Source of the DNA: Oscillibacter sp. 1-3
GTDB taxonomy: Bacteria; Bacillota; Clostridia; Oscillospirales; Oscillospiraceae
Reading direction: 5' to 3'
Assembly (NCBI RefSeq): GCF_000403435.2
Contig: NZ_KE159703.1
Span: forward strand, 537,071 to 593,935
Length of the DNA: 56,865 bases
The notes under the pieces were generated by a model. The model did not search any database and had not been told where the DNA came from. It worked only from the letters and a program-made list of their open reading frames with translations. Below are positions 16,158 to 23,757 of the stretch, in pieces (the first letter of the stretch is position 1; every line of letters starts with the position of its first letter). The position numbers were made by a program, and so were the translations under genes.

Positions 16158-17039
16158 TTAATAGAATTCCTTGATATAGGCCTCCAGGTCCTGCCGGGTA
16201 CCCATATAGGGCCCGGGAGTCTCCATCTTCAAAGAGACCAGGGCCGTGGCGGTGCGGAGGGCCGTGGGAATGTCCTGCGTCAGCCGCTCGTTGATGTAGC
16301 AGGCGAAGGTGGTGTCTCCCCGCCCGGTGCGGCCGGAGAGATTCCGGGCCCTGATGGGACAGGTGTAGATCTCCGCTCCGTCGTAGACCAGCACCTCGGT
16401 GTTGTGGGTAATCAAAACCTCTTTCGCGCCCCAGCCGTACAGCGTTCTGGCGGCCTCCGCCCGGTCTGTGAGGCCGGTGAGGATCTCCGCCTCGGCGGCG
16501 TCGGTCTTCAAAAAGCGGACATAGGGCAGCATCTCCCGCTTGGCTGCCCAATCGTGATACACCATGCCGCCGTTCTCCACCCAGCGGAGCATGCACTGCA
16601 CGTCAATGGCCACCATGGCCCGCTCCGCGGCAAAGGGGATCATCTCGTCGGGGATGTCGCCCCCCACCAGGCCCGCCAGGTGCCAGATTTTGGCGTCGAT
16701 TTCAGCGGGGACCTCCTCCGTGCGGTAGGGATCGATGACGCTGTCCACCGTGGAGGTGCGCCGCTCCCGGTCCGGGGTGTGGTAGACGTTTTTGGTCACA
16801 AAGGAGTGCGTGCTGGGCAGGGGGTACACCACGGCGCTGGGCGCTTTGGCAAAAGCCGCCTCCAGCTCCTCCGGGGCCATGTCCGCCTTGGGCAGCACCG
16901 CGATTTTGTGGCCGATGTTGGCGGCGGCGAAGCCGGAGTAGTACACGGCGCCGCCAATGGCCTGGACGGTGGCGCCGTCGTAATCCACGTTGGTGTCCCG
17001 GGCCACCTCGCCGATGATCAGAGAGTCAAAACGGCTCAT
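16158..17039 (-). CDS. PfkB-family carbohydrate kinase
   Basis: 293 residues. N-terminal SRFDSLIIGEVARDTNVDYD and the GGAVYYSG(FAAANIG) motif correspond to PfkB signature 1; near the C-terminus RNLSGRTGRGDTTFACYINE corresponds to signature 2 (usual GAGD-F), with the catalytic Asp in GRGDT. Family members phosphorylate sugars or nucleosides with ATP; the substrate cannot be read from sequence. Signature 2 has Arg and Thr in place of Ala and the second position, a divergent form. The start codon overlaps the PHP stop in an ATGA arrangement (17036-17039), so the two are translationally coupled and probably act on one substrate. Confidence 0.85.
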   Translation of the reverse strand: MSRFDSLIIGEVARDTNVDYDGATVQAIGGAVYYSGFAAANIGHKIAVLPKADMAPEELEAAFAKAPSAVVYPLPSTHSFVTKNVYHTPDRERRTSTVDSVIDPYRTEEVPAEIDAKIWHLAGLVGGDIPDEMIPFAAERAMVAIDVQCMLRWVENGGMVYHDWAAKREMLPYVRFLKTDAAEAEILTGLTDRAEAARTLYGWGAKEVLITHNTEVLVYDGAEIYTCPIRARNLSGRTGRGDTTFACYINERLTQDIPTALRTATALVSLKMETPGPYMGTRQDLEAYIKEFY

Positions 17040-17764
17040 TTCGCCGCCTCCTTCCGAATGGCCTCGTCGGCCTCCACAAACTCCTGGAACGACGGGCTCC
17101 AGAGGTGAAAACTGCGGCTTTCGATCAAGGCCTTGTAGGCAAAGGAATCGTGTACCCGCTCCGGAAGAACCACGGCGGTGCGGGCCTCGTCCCCGTCCCG
17201 GTGGGTGTCGGACCCCGCCAGACGGAAGTACTCCGGATGGCGGCGGCACAGCGCCAGGGCCTGGTCGTTGTTGTTCTCATGGCGGGGGTTGCCGTTGATG
17301 ATCTCCGCGCCGTGGACGGCGGTCTCCTGCACAGGGGCGCTGCCCTTGCGGAAGGGGTGGGCGTGGATGATGAGGACCTGGTCGTGGAACTTGTCGAAGA
17401 ACTCCTGGGCGCTCATGCAGCAGGCGTAGGGGTTGGAGCGCAGCCATTGCTCGTCGATGCCGTAGACCAGGTAGTCGTTGTCGTTCTCGGGGAAGCGGAA
17501 CTCCGCACCCAGGAGCACGTCCAGTCCTACCTCGTCGCCCCGCTTCCTGGAGGCGTGGTAGCCGCTGAGGTAGTGGTCCATGACCTTATCCCAATTGTGC
17601 TCCGTGTCAATGCGTGATAGGTACTCCGGATGGAGGTGGTCGGTGACCACCAGGCCGGAAAAGCCGTGGCGGACGTAGCGGTCCACCACGTCGGCGGCGA
17701 AGAGGCGGCCGCATCTGCTGGTCTCCGCCGTATGGGTGTGGGGGTCGTAGAGATAGCCGTTCAT
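17036..17764 (-). CDS. PHP-domain phosphoesterase
   Basis: 242 residues. Starts MNGYLYDPHTHTAETSRCGR: the HTHT motif is the first PHP metal site. Others are VVTDHLH, LLGAEFRF (Glu), VLIIHAHPFRKG (His-x-His) and RLAGSDTHRDG (Asp-x-His) near the C-terminus. PHP enzymes hydrolyse phosphate esters (for example histidinol phosphate or 3',5'-bisphosphates) with a tri-metal centre. It lies 73 bp downstream of the LacI gene and is coupled to the PfkB kinase by a 4-bp overlap, so it probably serves the same carbohydrate pathway. Confidence 0.85.
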   Translation of the reverse strand: MNGYLYDPHTHTAETSRCGRLFAADVVDRYVRHGFSGLVVTDHLHPEYLSRIDTEHNWDKVMDHYLSGYHASRKRGDEVGLDVLLGAEFRFPENDNDYLVYGIDEQWLRSNPYACCMSAQEFFDKFHDQVLIIHAHPFRKGSAPVQETAVHGAEIINGNPRHENNNDQALALCRRHPEYFRLAGSDTHRDGDEARTAVVLPERVHDSFAYKALIESRSFHLWSPSFQEFVEADEAIRKEAAK

Positions 17765-17837
17765 ATGAGATCTGCTCCCTTTCTTTTATGGGGGTCCGGC
17801 GTGGCTGTCGGGCATCCCTGGATTTTTTTGGCGGCGA

Positions 17838-18842
17838 TCAGTCCAGCGTGCGGCAGGTGCCCCGCTTCACAAGGCCCGGCAGGAGGATCTGGTGGACATA
17901 CCCCTGGGTGCCGTGCTCGATCTTGTCCCGCAGCATATCCACGGCCTGGACCGCCATCTCCCGCAGGGGCTGCTCGATGGTGGTCAGCTCGATGCGGGGC
18001 AGCTCCGCCGAGGGGATGTTGTCGAAGCCGATCAGGCTCAGGTGTCCGGGGATGTCGATCCGCAGCTCATCCGCCGCCCGCATGACGCCCAGGGCGTGGG
18101 AGTCTGTGGAGGCGAAAATGGCGGTGTAGTCGATGGGGCGGGAGAAGAGGTCCCGCGCCATCTGGTAGCCGTTGTTGATGGAGGAGCGGCTGTACTCGCT
18201 GTTGAAAAACCGTTGCTGGAGGCCCAGCTCCTGGCAGGCCCGCATATACCCTTCGGCCCGCAGCTGGTGGGTGGTGGTGTGGCGGCGGCCGAAGTACAGA
18301 ATGTCCCGGTGGCCCAGCTCATAGAGGTACTTGGTGCCGATGTAGGTGCCCCGGCTGTTGTCCACGGTGACGTAGCTCTGGGGCTGGTCCCGCAGGTTCT
18401 CGCTGACGAACACTGTGGGCACCTGGTCGGCGTAGGCCCGGATGTTCTCGTAGGTCTGGGGCCCCTGGGGCACGATGAGGATGCCGTCCACCTGGCGGCC
18501 CAGCAGCAGCTTGACCACCGTCTTCTCCTGCTTTAGGTCCGGGCCGGAGTTGCACAGCATGATATTGTAGCCATGGGCCCTGGCGCTCATCTCCGCGTGG
18601 TAGGCCAGCTCGCTCATGAACTGGTTGTCCACCGAGGGGACCACCAGGCCGATCAGGTCCGTTTTTTTCATCACCATGGACCGGGCCACATAGTTTGTGG
18701 TGTAGCCCATCTCGTCGCAGAGCTTGATGATGCGCTCCCGGGTGTCGCTGCCGATCTGGGGGCTGCCGGACAGGGCCCGGGAGACGGTGGCGTAAGAGAC
18801 GCCGGCGGCTTTTGCCACATCCTTTAGCGTTACGCTTTTCAT
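17838..18842 (-). CDS. LacI-family transcriptional regulator
   Basis: 334 residues. The N-terminal HTH is canonical (SVTLKDVAKAAGVSYATVSR) with a hinge helix about residues 48-58 (NYVARSMVMKK). The rest is a periplasmic-binding-protein-like sensor: LIGLVVPSVDNQFMSELAYH, GILIVPQGPQ, TVDNSRGTYIGTKYL, and a C-terminal TTIEQPLREMAVQAVDML. Such proteins bind palindromic operators and release them on binding a sugar or derived ligand. Two matching palindromes lie in the divergent promoter region: one upstream of this gene (18876-18887) and one over the start of the HAD operon (19088-19099). It likely controls both arms of the carbohydrate locus and itself. Confidence 0.93.
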   Translation of the reverse strand: MKSVTLKDVAKAAGVSYATVSRALSGSPQIGSDTRERIIKLCDEMGYTTNYVARSMVMKKTDLIGLVVPSVDNQFMSELAYHAEMSARAHGYNIMLCNSGPDLKQEKTVVKLLLGRQVDGILIVPQGPQTYENIRAYADQVPTVFVSENLRDQPQSYVTVDNSRGTYIGTKYLYELGHRDILYFGRRHTTTHQLRAEGYMRACQELGLQQRFFNSEYSRSSINNGYQMARDLFSRPIDYTAIFASTDSHALGVMRAADELRIDIPGHLSLIGFDNIPSAELPRIELTTIEQPLREMAVQAVDMLRDKIEHGTQGYVHQILLPGLVKRGTCRTLD

Positions 18843-18875
18843 AGAATTCAGCCATCCTCCCCAGCCCGGAAAACC

Positions 18876-18887
18876 GCAAACGTTTCC
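18876..18887. promoter_or_regulatory. LacI-type operator near lacI-family gene
   Basis: GCAAACGTTTCC, a near-palindrome with the central CG typical of LacI/CcpA-family operators. It lies downstream of the predicted minus-strand promoter and 34 bp before the regulator's start codon, so binding would give autorepression. Confidence 0.6.
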
Positions 18888-18940
18888 GCTTTATATTTCG
18901 CGGCCGGCAGCGCCGTTCCCACTGCCAGCCACATAATAAA

Positions 18941-18969
18941 AGCATATATGATTTTCCTTCTATTGTCAA
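18941..18969 (-). promoter_or_regulatory. Promoter of the LacI-family gene
   Basis: On the minus strand TTGACA (18969-18964), a 17-base spacer and TATGCT (18946-18941). Perfect -35 and acceptable -10. The operator at 18876-18887 lies in the transcribed leader. Confidence 0.6.
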
Positions 18970-19041
18970 TAACAATCTGATTTTTTCCGTCTTTTGGTCA
19001 TAAAAACGAAAAAACCGCCCTACACTTTGGCATTTGGGATA

Positions 19042-19070
19042 TTGACAAAGAACCCGCCGTTATTTAGAAT
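19042..19070 (+). promoter_or_regulatory. Promoter of the HAD operon
   Basis: TTGACA (19042-19047), a 17-base spacer and TAGAAT (19065-19070). Close to sigma-A consensus. The perfect palindrome GTAAACGTTTAC sits about 18 bp further on, near the expected transcription start. Confidence 0.75.
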
Positions 19071-19087
19071 GAAACCTGTAAAAGGCC

Positions 19088-19099
19088 GTAAACGTTTAC
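19088..19099. promoter_or_regulatory. LacI-type operator upstream of HAD operon
   Basis: GTAAACGTTTAC, a perfect 12-bp palindrome with central CG, matching the near-palindrome at 18876-18887. Position just after the promoter suggests repression by the divergent LacI-family regulator. Confidence 0.7.
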
Positions 19100-19200
19100 A
19101 GATTTGTCCCCGGCGCCGGACGGCCGGGTCCCCGGGGGACTTTCCGGCGGGGGTTCCGCGGTTTTCGGTTTCGTATACTATTTTGAAGGAGGACTTTGAA

Positions 19201-19935
19201 ATGACCCCGGATATTCAGACGATTTTCTTTGACGTGGGCAACACCCTGCGCATTGTGCTCAAGGAGCAGGACTTTATTGACAGGGCCGAGGCCGGCCTGA
19301 TGGAGCTGATCCAGACCAAGGAGAGCCATGACGAGCTCTTCGCCAAGCTGGAGGAGCGGTGGAAGAAGTACCGCAAGATGTCCAAGGAGACGCTGCTGGA
19401 TGCCTCCGAGGGCGAGCTGTGGACCCAGTATATGCTGCCGGAGTACGAGCCCAACATGGTCTTCGCCAACGCCGCCCGGCTCACCCGCCTGTGGCGGGAC
19501 CACGACGGCCGCCGTGTAGCCCGGCCCGACGCCGTCGCCACCATCAAAGAGCTGTGCGCCCGGGGCTACACGCTGGGCATCATCGCCAACACTGTCACGG
19601 AGACGGAGATCCCCGACTGGATGGCCGCCGACGGCGTGGCCCAGTGCTTCAAGACCACCATTCTCTCCTCCAAGGTGCGGTTGCGCAAGCCCAACCCGGA
19701 GATCTACCACCTGGCGTGCCGCTGCATCGGCACGCCCGAGGCCAACTGCGCCTACGTGGGCGACAACCCCGTCCGGGATGTGGAGGGCACCCAGGCCGCG
19801 GGCTTCGGCATGATGATCCGCATCGACGAGCCCGACACCCTGAACAACGAGCACGCCACCGGCAAGGAGTTCACCCCCGACCACGTCATCACCGCCCTGT
19901 CTGAGCTGCTGGACATCTTCCCCGCCCGTACTTAA
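19201..19935 (+). CDS. HAD-superfamily protein 1 (DxGxT motif I)
   Basis: 244 residues starting MTPDIQTIFFDVGNTLR after GGAGG at 8 bp; the ORF could extend upstream but the region there is promoter and operator. Motif I is FFDVGNTLR: the nucleophile Asp is present, but the second Asp (the general acid/base of HAD phosphatases) is Gly. Motif III Lys is in RKPNPEIY and motif IV is YVGDNPVRDVEG. The cap domain (about 25-110) is helical, as in class C1 HADs. It is the first of three tandem paralogues; the operon continues 15 bp downstream with the second. Substrate unknown, and activity may differ from simple phosphatase. Confidence 0.85.
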   Translation: MTPDIQTIFFDVGNTLRIVLKEQDFIDRAEAGLMELIQTKESHDELFAKLEERWKKYRKMSKETLLDASEGELWTQYMLPEYEPNMVFANAARLTRLWRDHDGRRVARPDAVATIKELCARGYTLGIIANTVTETEIPDWMAADGVAQCFKTTILSSKVRLRKPNPEIYHLACRCIGTPEANCAYVGDNPVRDVEGTQAAGFGMMIRIDEPDTLNNEHATGKEFTPDHVITALSELLDIFPART

Positions 19936-19950
19936 ACAAGGAGGAGCGCT

Positions 19951-20688
19951 ATGGATACGACAAAGCGTTACAAGGCCGTCTTCTTCGACCTGGGGGGGAC
20001 CCTCCGCATCGCCCTGCTGGAGGAGCCCTGGATGCGCCACGCCCGGCGGAAGATGGCGGAGATCGCCGGTTCCCCTGTTCCTTACGAGGAGTTCTACCAG
20101 ATGATCGAGGAGCGCTACGAGCCCTACCGCAAGTGGGCCCTGGGGGAGAACAAGGAGTCCAACGACGAGGAGCTGTGGTGCAAGTGGCTGCTGCCGGACT
20201 ACGACCAGGCGCGCATCAGGCAGGTCTGCCATGAGCTGAGCTTCCAGTACCGCCAGTGCAAGGGCCGCCGGGTCGTTGTGGACGGCGGCGTGGAGGTCAT
20301 CAAGGGCCTCCATGAGCGGGGCTACAAGCTGGGAATTATCTCCAACCTCATCGGCGAGAACGAGGTGCCCGACTGGCTGGAGGAGGATGGTCTGGACCGG
20401 TATTTTGATACGGTCATCCTCTCCTCCGTCTGCGGAATGCGCAAGCCCTGCTTTGAGATCTACCAGCTGGCCGCCAGGGAGATGGGCGTGGAGCTGAGCG
20501 AGTGCGTGTCCGTGGCGGACAACATCAAGCGGGACATCCCCGGCGCCAAGAAGGCCGGCGTGGGCTGCAACATCATCTTCTCCTCCCCGGAGAAAAAGCA
20601 CCCCGTGGAGTTCACCGAGGAGAACCGCCCCGACGCGGTGGTGGAGGACTTCCGGGAGATCCTGAACCTGCTGCCGCCCCTGAACTGA
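19951..20688 (+). CDS. HAD-superfamily protein 2 (DxGxT motif I)
   Basis: 245 residues. Motif I is VFFDLGGTLR, again with Gly at the position of the second Asp. Motif II is LGIISNLIG, motif III is RKPCFEIY, and motif IV reads SVADNIKRDIPG, with Ala in place of the usual Gly. The C1-type helical cap carries YEEFYQMIEERYEPYRKWAL, similar to the third paralogue. AAGGAGG precedes the ATG. It follows paralogue 1 by 15 bp and so is in one transcript. Tandem duplication followed by divergence is inferred. Confidence 0.85.
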   Translation: MDTTKRYKAVFFDLGGTLRIALLEEPWMRHARRKMAEIAGSPVPYEEFYQMIEERYEPYRKWALGENKESNDEELWCKWLLPDYDQARIRQVCHELSFQYRQCKGRRVVVDGGVEVIKGLHERGYKLGIISNLIGENEVPDWLEEDGLDRYFDTVILSSVCGMRKPCFEIYQLAAREMGVELSECVSVADNIKRDIPGAKKAGVGCNIIFSSPEKKHPVEFTEENRPDAVVEDFREILNLLPPLN

Positions 20689-20968
20689 ATGGATTTGGAG
20701 AACGTCCGGGGGAGGAGGCCCTCCGGGCGCGTCTCCCGTTTTCCAGAGGACTATATAGTTGAAGCGTTTGAAAATCCGCAAATTTCGGATTTTCAACCAG
20801 CGGGTCTTTGACCCGCCGGACGGGCTTGCCTGTGCGCTTCACCTATGAAGTCAAACACACAACCGTTTACACGGTCCCCGGCGGCAGTAAAACTGCCGCC
20901 GGGCTGGAAAGAATCATTCTCATTCTTTTCAGGTGTGTCGACTATAACAACAAGGAGGCTGATGGAAT
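20689..20968. promoter_or_regulatory. Hairpin-rich intergenic leader with a possible LacI site
   Basis: This 280-bp gap has no credible ORF. It holds several stems: TTGAAAATCCG/CGGATTTTCAA (20768-20796), GCGGGTC/GACCCGC near 20800-20817, and GGCGGCAG/CTGCCGCC near 20881-20901. ACCGT-TTAC-ACGGT (20862-20875) is an inverted repeat containing GTTTAC, related to the operators at 18876 and 19088. Together these suggest a terminator after HAD 2, then a separately regulated start for HAD 3. Confidence 0.5.
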
Positions 20969-21745
20969 ATGAACACCGACATCAGATACATCTTCCTGGA
21001 CCTGGGGGGCACCTTCCGGGTCATCGACGAGGACCCGGCCTACCTCTCCGCCGCCCGGGCGAAGATCGCGGAGCTGTGCGGCGTGGAGACCGACAACCCC
21101 AACCAGTGGTTCAGCGACGTGATCGACAAGCGGTATGACAAGTACCGGGAGTGGGCGCTGAAATTCATGTGCGAGGCCCCGGAGGAGGTCCTGTGGACCC
21201 GCTGGCTGGCCTTTGATATGGACCGGGAGCGCATTTTGAAAAACGCCTCGGAGCTGACGTACCAGTACCGCCAGACCAAGGGCCGCCGCACGGTGGTGGA
21301 AGGCGGCGCCGAAACCGTGAAGGAGCTGTGCGCCCGGGGCTATACGCTGGGCATCATCAGCGACCTGGTGGGCAGGCGGGAGGTGGACGAGTGGCTGGAC
21401 GCCGACGGCCTGCGGCCCTATTTCAAGACCGTCCAGCAGTCCTCTATCACCTACGTCCGCAAGCCCGGCCCGGCCATCTACTACTACGCCATGGAGGAAG
21501 TGGGCGCCCAGCCGGAGAACTGCTGCTATGTGGGCGACAACCTGAACCGGGACATCGTGGGCGCCAAGGCCTGCGATTTCGGCATGACAGTCACGGTGCA
21601 GTACAACAAAAACAAGCCCCTGAAGCTGACGGAGGAGAACATGCCCGACGGCAAGGTCTACACCTTCCCCCAGCTGCTGGACATCTTTCCCGCCTGCGGG
21701 CAGGTGGCGGCCGACAGGCTGATTCCCCCCAGCGACGGACAGTGA
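20969..21745 (+). CDS. HAD-superfamily protein 3 (DxGxT motif I)
   Basis: 258 residues. Motif I is IFLDLGGTFR with Gly instead of the second Asp, motif II LGIISDLVG, motif III RKPGPAIY, motif IV YVGDNLNRDIVG. The cap contains VIDKRYDKYREWALKF, aligning with YRKWAL in paralogue 2. AAGGAGG lies 10 bp before the ATG. It is separated from paralogue 2 by a 280-bp structured gap, so it may have its own promoter, and it precedes the permuted phosphoglycerate mutase by 118 bp. Function unknown; involvement in phosphosugar turnover is inferred from context. Confidence 0.85.
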   Translation: MNTDIRYIFLDLGGTFRVIDEDPAYLSAARAKIAELCGVETDNPNQWFSDVIDKRYDKYREWALKFMCEAPEEVLWTRWLAFDMDRERILKNASELTYQYRQTKGRRTVVEGGAETVKELCARGYTLGIISDLVGRREVDEWLDADGLRPYFKTVQQSSITYVRKPGPAIYYYAMEEVGAQPENCCYVGDNLNRDIVGAKACDFGMTVTVQYNKNKPLKLTEENMPDGKVYTFPQLLDIFPACGQVAADRLIPPSDGQ

Positions 21746-21863
21746 TCTCTTTCTTGAGAGAAAAAGAACCCGGAAGAACCTTGCCCCGCGCTCCGGTCTG
21801 GTAATCATCCGGGCCAAAGCGGCGGCAGCGAGGACACATTGATCGATACAGGAGGTTTTTGAT

Positions 21864-23432
21864 ATGGCAGACATCAAACGCGGCGGCGCTCAGCTGGCTG
21901 AGGCCGTCAAAAAGGCATACGAGCTGGGGCAGGACGACTACCACCTGGAGCCCATGGTCCTGGTGGAGGACGGCAAGCCCGTGGGCAAGATCTCCGACGG
22001 CGACGCGGTTATCTTCTGCTGCCGCCGGGGCGAGCGGGAGATCGAGCTCACCGAGATGTTCACGGAGGAGGGCTTCGACAAGGCGGAGCGCCGGAAGCTC
22101 AACGACCTGGACTTTGTCATCATGACCATGTACCACGACAAGTTCAAGGACCTGCCCATCGCCTTCGCCCCCGCCAAGGTGGTGAAGCCCCTGGCCCAGG
22201 TCCTCAGCGAGGCGGGGAAGACCCAGTTCCACTGCGCCGAGAGCGAGAAGTTCGCCCACGTGACCTTCTTCTTCAACGGCGGCGAGAACAATGCCTTCCC
22301 CGGGGAGGACGATCTGTGCTTCCCCTCTCCCAAGGGCATCGACTTTGACCAGAAGCCGGAGCTCTCCCTGCCCCAGGTGGCGGACGCCGTGGTGGACGCC
22401 CTGGGCAAGTACGACTTTGTGGTGACCAACTTCGCCAACGGCGACGTCATCGGCCACACCCAGAACACTGAGGCCAAGATCAAGGCCTGCGGCTATGTGA
22501 GCCAGTACCTGGACAAAGTGGTCAACGACGCCCTGGGCAAGGGGTATGTGGTGGCCATCACCGCCGACCACGGCAACATTGAAAAGCTCTACACCGCCGC
22601 CGGCAAGCCCGACGGAGCCCACACCACCAACCTGGTGCCCTTTATCATGATCGACCCCGCCGATCCCAGCCCCATTCGGCTGCGGGACGGCTCCCTGGGC
22701 GACGTGTCCCCCACAGTGCTGAACGTCATGGGCATTCCTCAGCCGCCCGAGATGGACGGCAGGCCCCTATGCGAGGGCAAGGACTGGGGCCAGGGCCGGA
22801 AGATGCTCCTCATCATCTGTGACGGCTGGGGCCTGGGCACCGGCGACGACGGCGACGCCATCCATCTGGCCGACACCCCCTACTGGGACTCTCTGCTGGC
22901 GGAGAAGTCCTGGTCCAAGCTCCACGCCTCCGGCGAGTTCGTGGGTCTGGGCGCGGGGAAGGCCGGCAACTCCGAGGCGGGCCACTCCAACCTGGGCGCG
23001 GGCCGCTGCGTGATGCAGGACGACGTCCGCCTGGACGCCGCCGTGAAGGACGGCAGCTTTAAGCAGAATCCCATCTTCCTTCAGGCCATCGAGCACGCCA
23101 AGAAGAACGGCACAGCCCTGCATCTGCTGGCGTACCTGACCTACAAGTCCTCCCACGGCTGCATTGACTACCCCCTGAACATCTGCGAGATGGCCCGGGA
23201 CAACGGGCTGGAGCGGGTGTATCTCCACATTATCTTCGACGGCCGCTCCACGGACCCCGGCTCCGCCCCCGCGCTGCTGGCGGAGACCGACGAGAAGCTG
23301 GAGGCCATCGGCGTGGGCCGCATTGTGGACGGCGTGGGCCGCGGCGTGGTTTTGGACCGGGATAAGAACTACGACAAGGTCAAGCGGGCCTACGACGCCA
23401 TGGTAGAGGGCGCCGGCACCCGGTACGAATAA
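21864..23432 (+). CDS. Circularly permuted cofactor-independent phosphoglycerate mutase-like protein
   Basis: 522 residues. All parts of iPGM are present but in rotated order. Residues 1-305 match the second half of the normal protein: DGDAVIFCCRRGER (46-58), SEKFAHVTFFFNGG (127-140), NGDVIGHT (192-199; metal Asp/His), ITADHGNIE (232-240; metal Asp/His) and AHTTNLVPF with His253. Residues 313-522 match the normal N-terminus: MLLIICDGWG (metal Asp320), GNSEAGHSNLGAGR with the nucleophile Ser370, and DRDKNYDKVKRAYDAMVEG, after which normal iPGM would continue into what is here residue 10-30. In the substrate-binding part DGRDT is DGRST and GVHSH is replaced by SSHGCID, so a changed substrate is possible. 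The TK genes follow. Confidence 0.88.
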   Translation: MADIKRGGAQLAEAVKKAYELGQDDYHLEPMVLVEDGKPVGKISDGDAVIFCCRRGEREIELTEMFTEEGFDKAERRKLNDLDFVIMTMYHDKFKDLPIAFAPAKVVKPLAQVLSEAGKTQFHCAESEKFAHVTFFFNGGENNAFPGEDDLCFPSPKGIDFDQKPELSLPQVADAVVDALGKYDFVVTNFANGDVIGHTQNTEAKIKACGYVSQYLDKVVNDALGKGYVVAITADHGNIEKLYTAAGKPDGAHTTNLVPFIMIDPADPSPIRLRDGSLGDVSPTVLNVMGIPQPPEMDGRPLCEGKDWGQGRKMLLIICDGWGLGTGDDGDAIHLADTPYWDSLLAEKSWSKLHASGEFVGLGAGKAGNSEAGHSNLGAGRCVMQDDVRLDAAVKDGSFKQNPIFLQAIEHAKKNGTALHLLAYLTYKSSHGCIDYPLNICEMARDNGLERVYLHIIFDGRSTDPGSAPALLAETDEKLEAIGVGRIVDGVGRGVVLDRDKNYDKVKRAYDAMVEGAGTRYE

Positions 23433-23470
23433 GCTCCCCCGGCGGGCACCATTCTCTCTCTGCTGCTGAC

Positions 23471-23498
23471 AGGCGGCGCGGCAGACGCCGCGCCGCCT
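23471..23498 (+). terminator. Terminator after mutase gene
   Basis: AGGCGGCGCGGC pairs with GCCGCGCCGCCT around AGAC, 38 bp after the stop. No long T-run, but a very stable stem. Confidence 0.65.
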
Positions 23499-23577
23499 CA
23501 ACCTTTGTATGATTTGTAGTGAAATACAGTGGTTTTTTTGCGTTTTCCCCAATCCATTGTGAAAATTCAAACAGATA

Positions 23578-23757
23578 TTGACGGGACGGTTTGAATAGGA
23601 GTAAAATATAGCCGCAATGAACAAGGCCTCCGGTGGTAACCGTGCAAATCTGTGTGAACGCACACAGTTCCCGGGAAGTCCTGCTCTGACCGCTGGCCGC
23701 GCCCTGTGGAATCCACGGCGTGGCAGACGGCAAAACATGGAAAGGAAGAAAGAGCTG
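23578..23757 (+). promoter_or_regulatory. Promoter and 150-base leader of transketolase genes
   Basis: TTGACG (23578-23583), an 18-base spacer and TAAAAT (23602-23607) suggest a start near 23614. The following leader contains GCCTCCGGTGGTAACCG and the stem CTGTGTGAACGCACACAG. I could not match it to a known riboswitch class. Confidence 0.45.

Noticed and set aside
23620..23660. GGTGGTAACCGTG resembled a T-box antiterminator motif
   Set aside because: Only about 20 bases separate it from the predicted start, with no specifier stem or terminator, and the downstream genes are transketolase, not an amino-acid gene.
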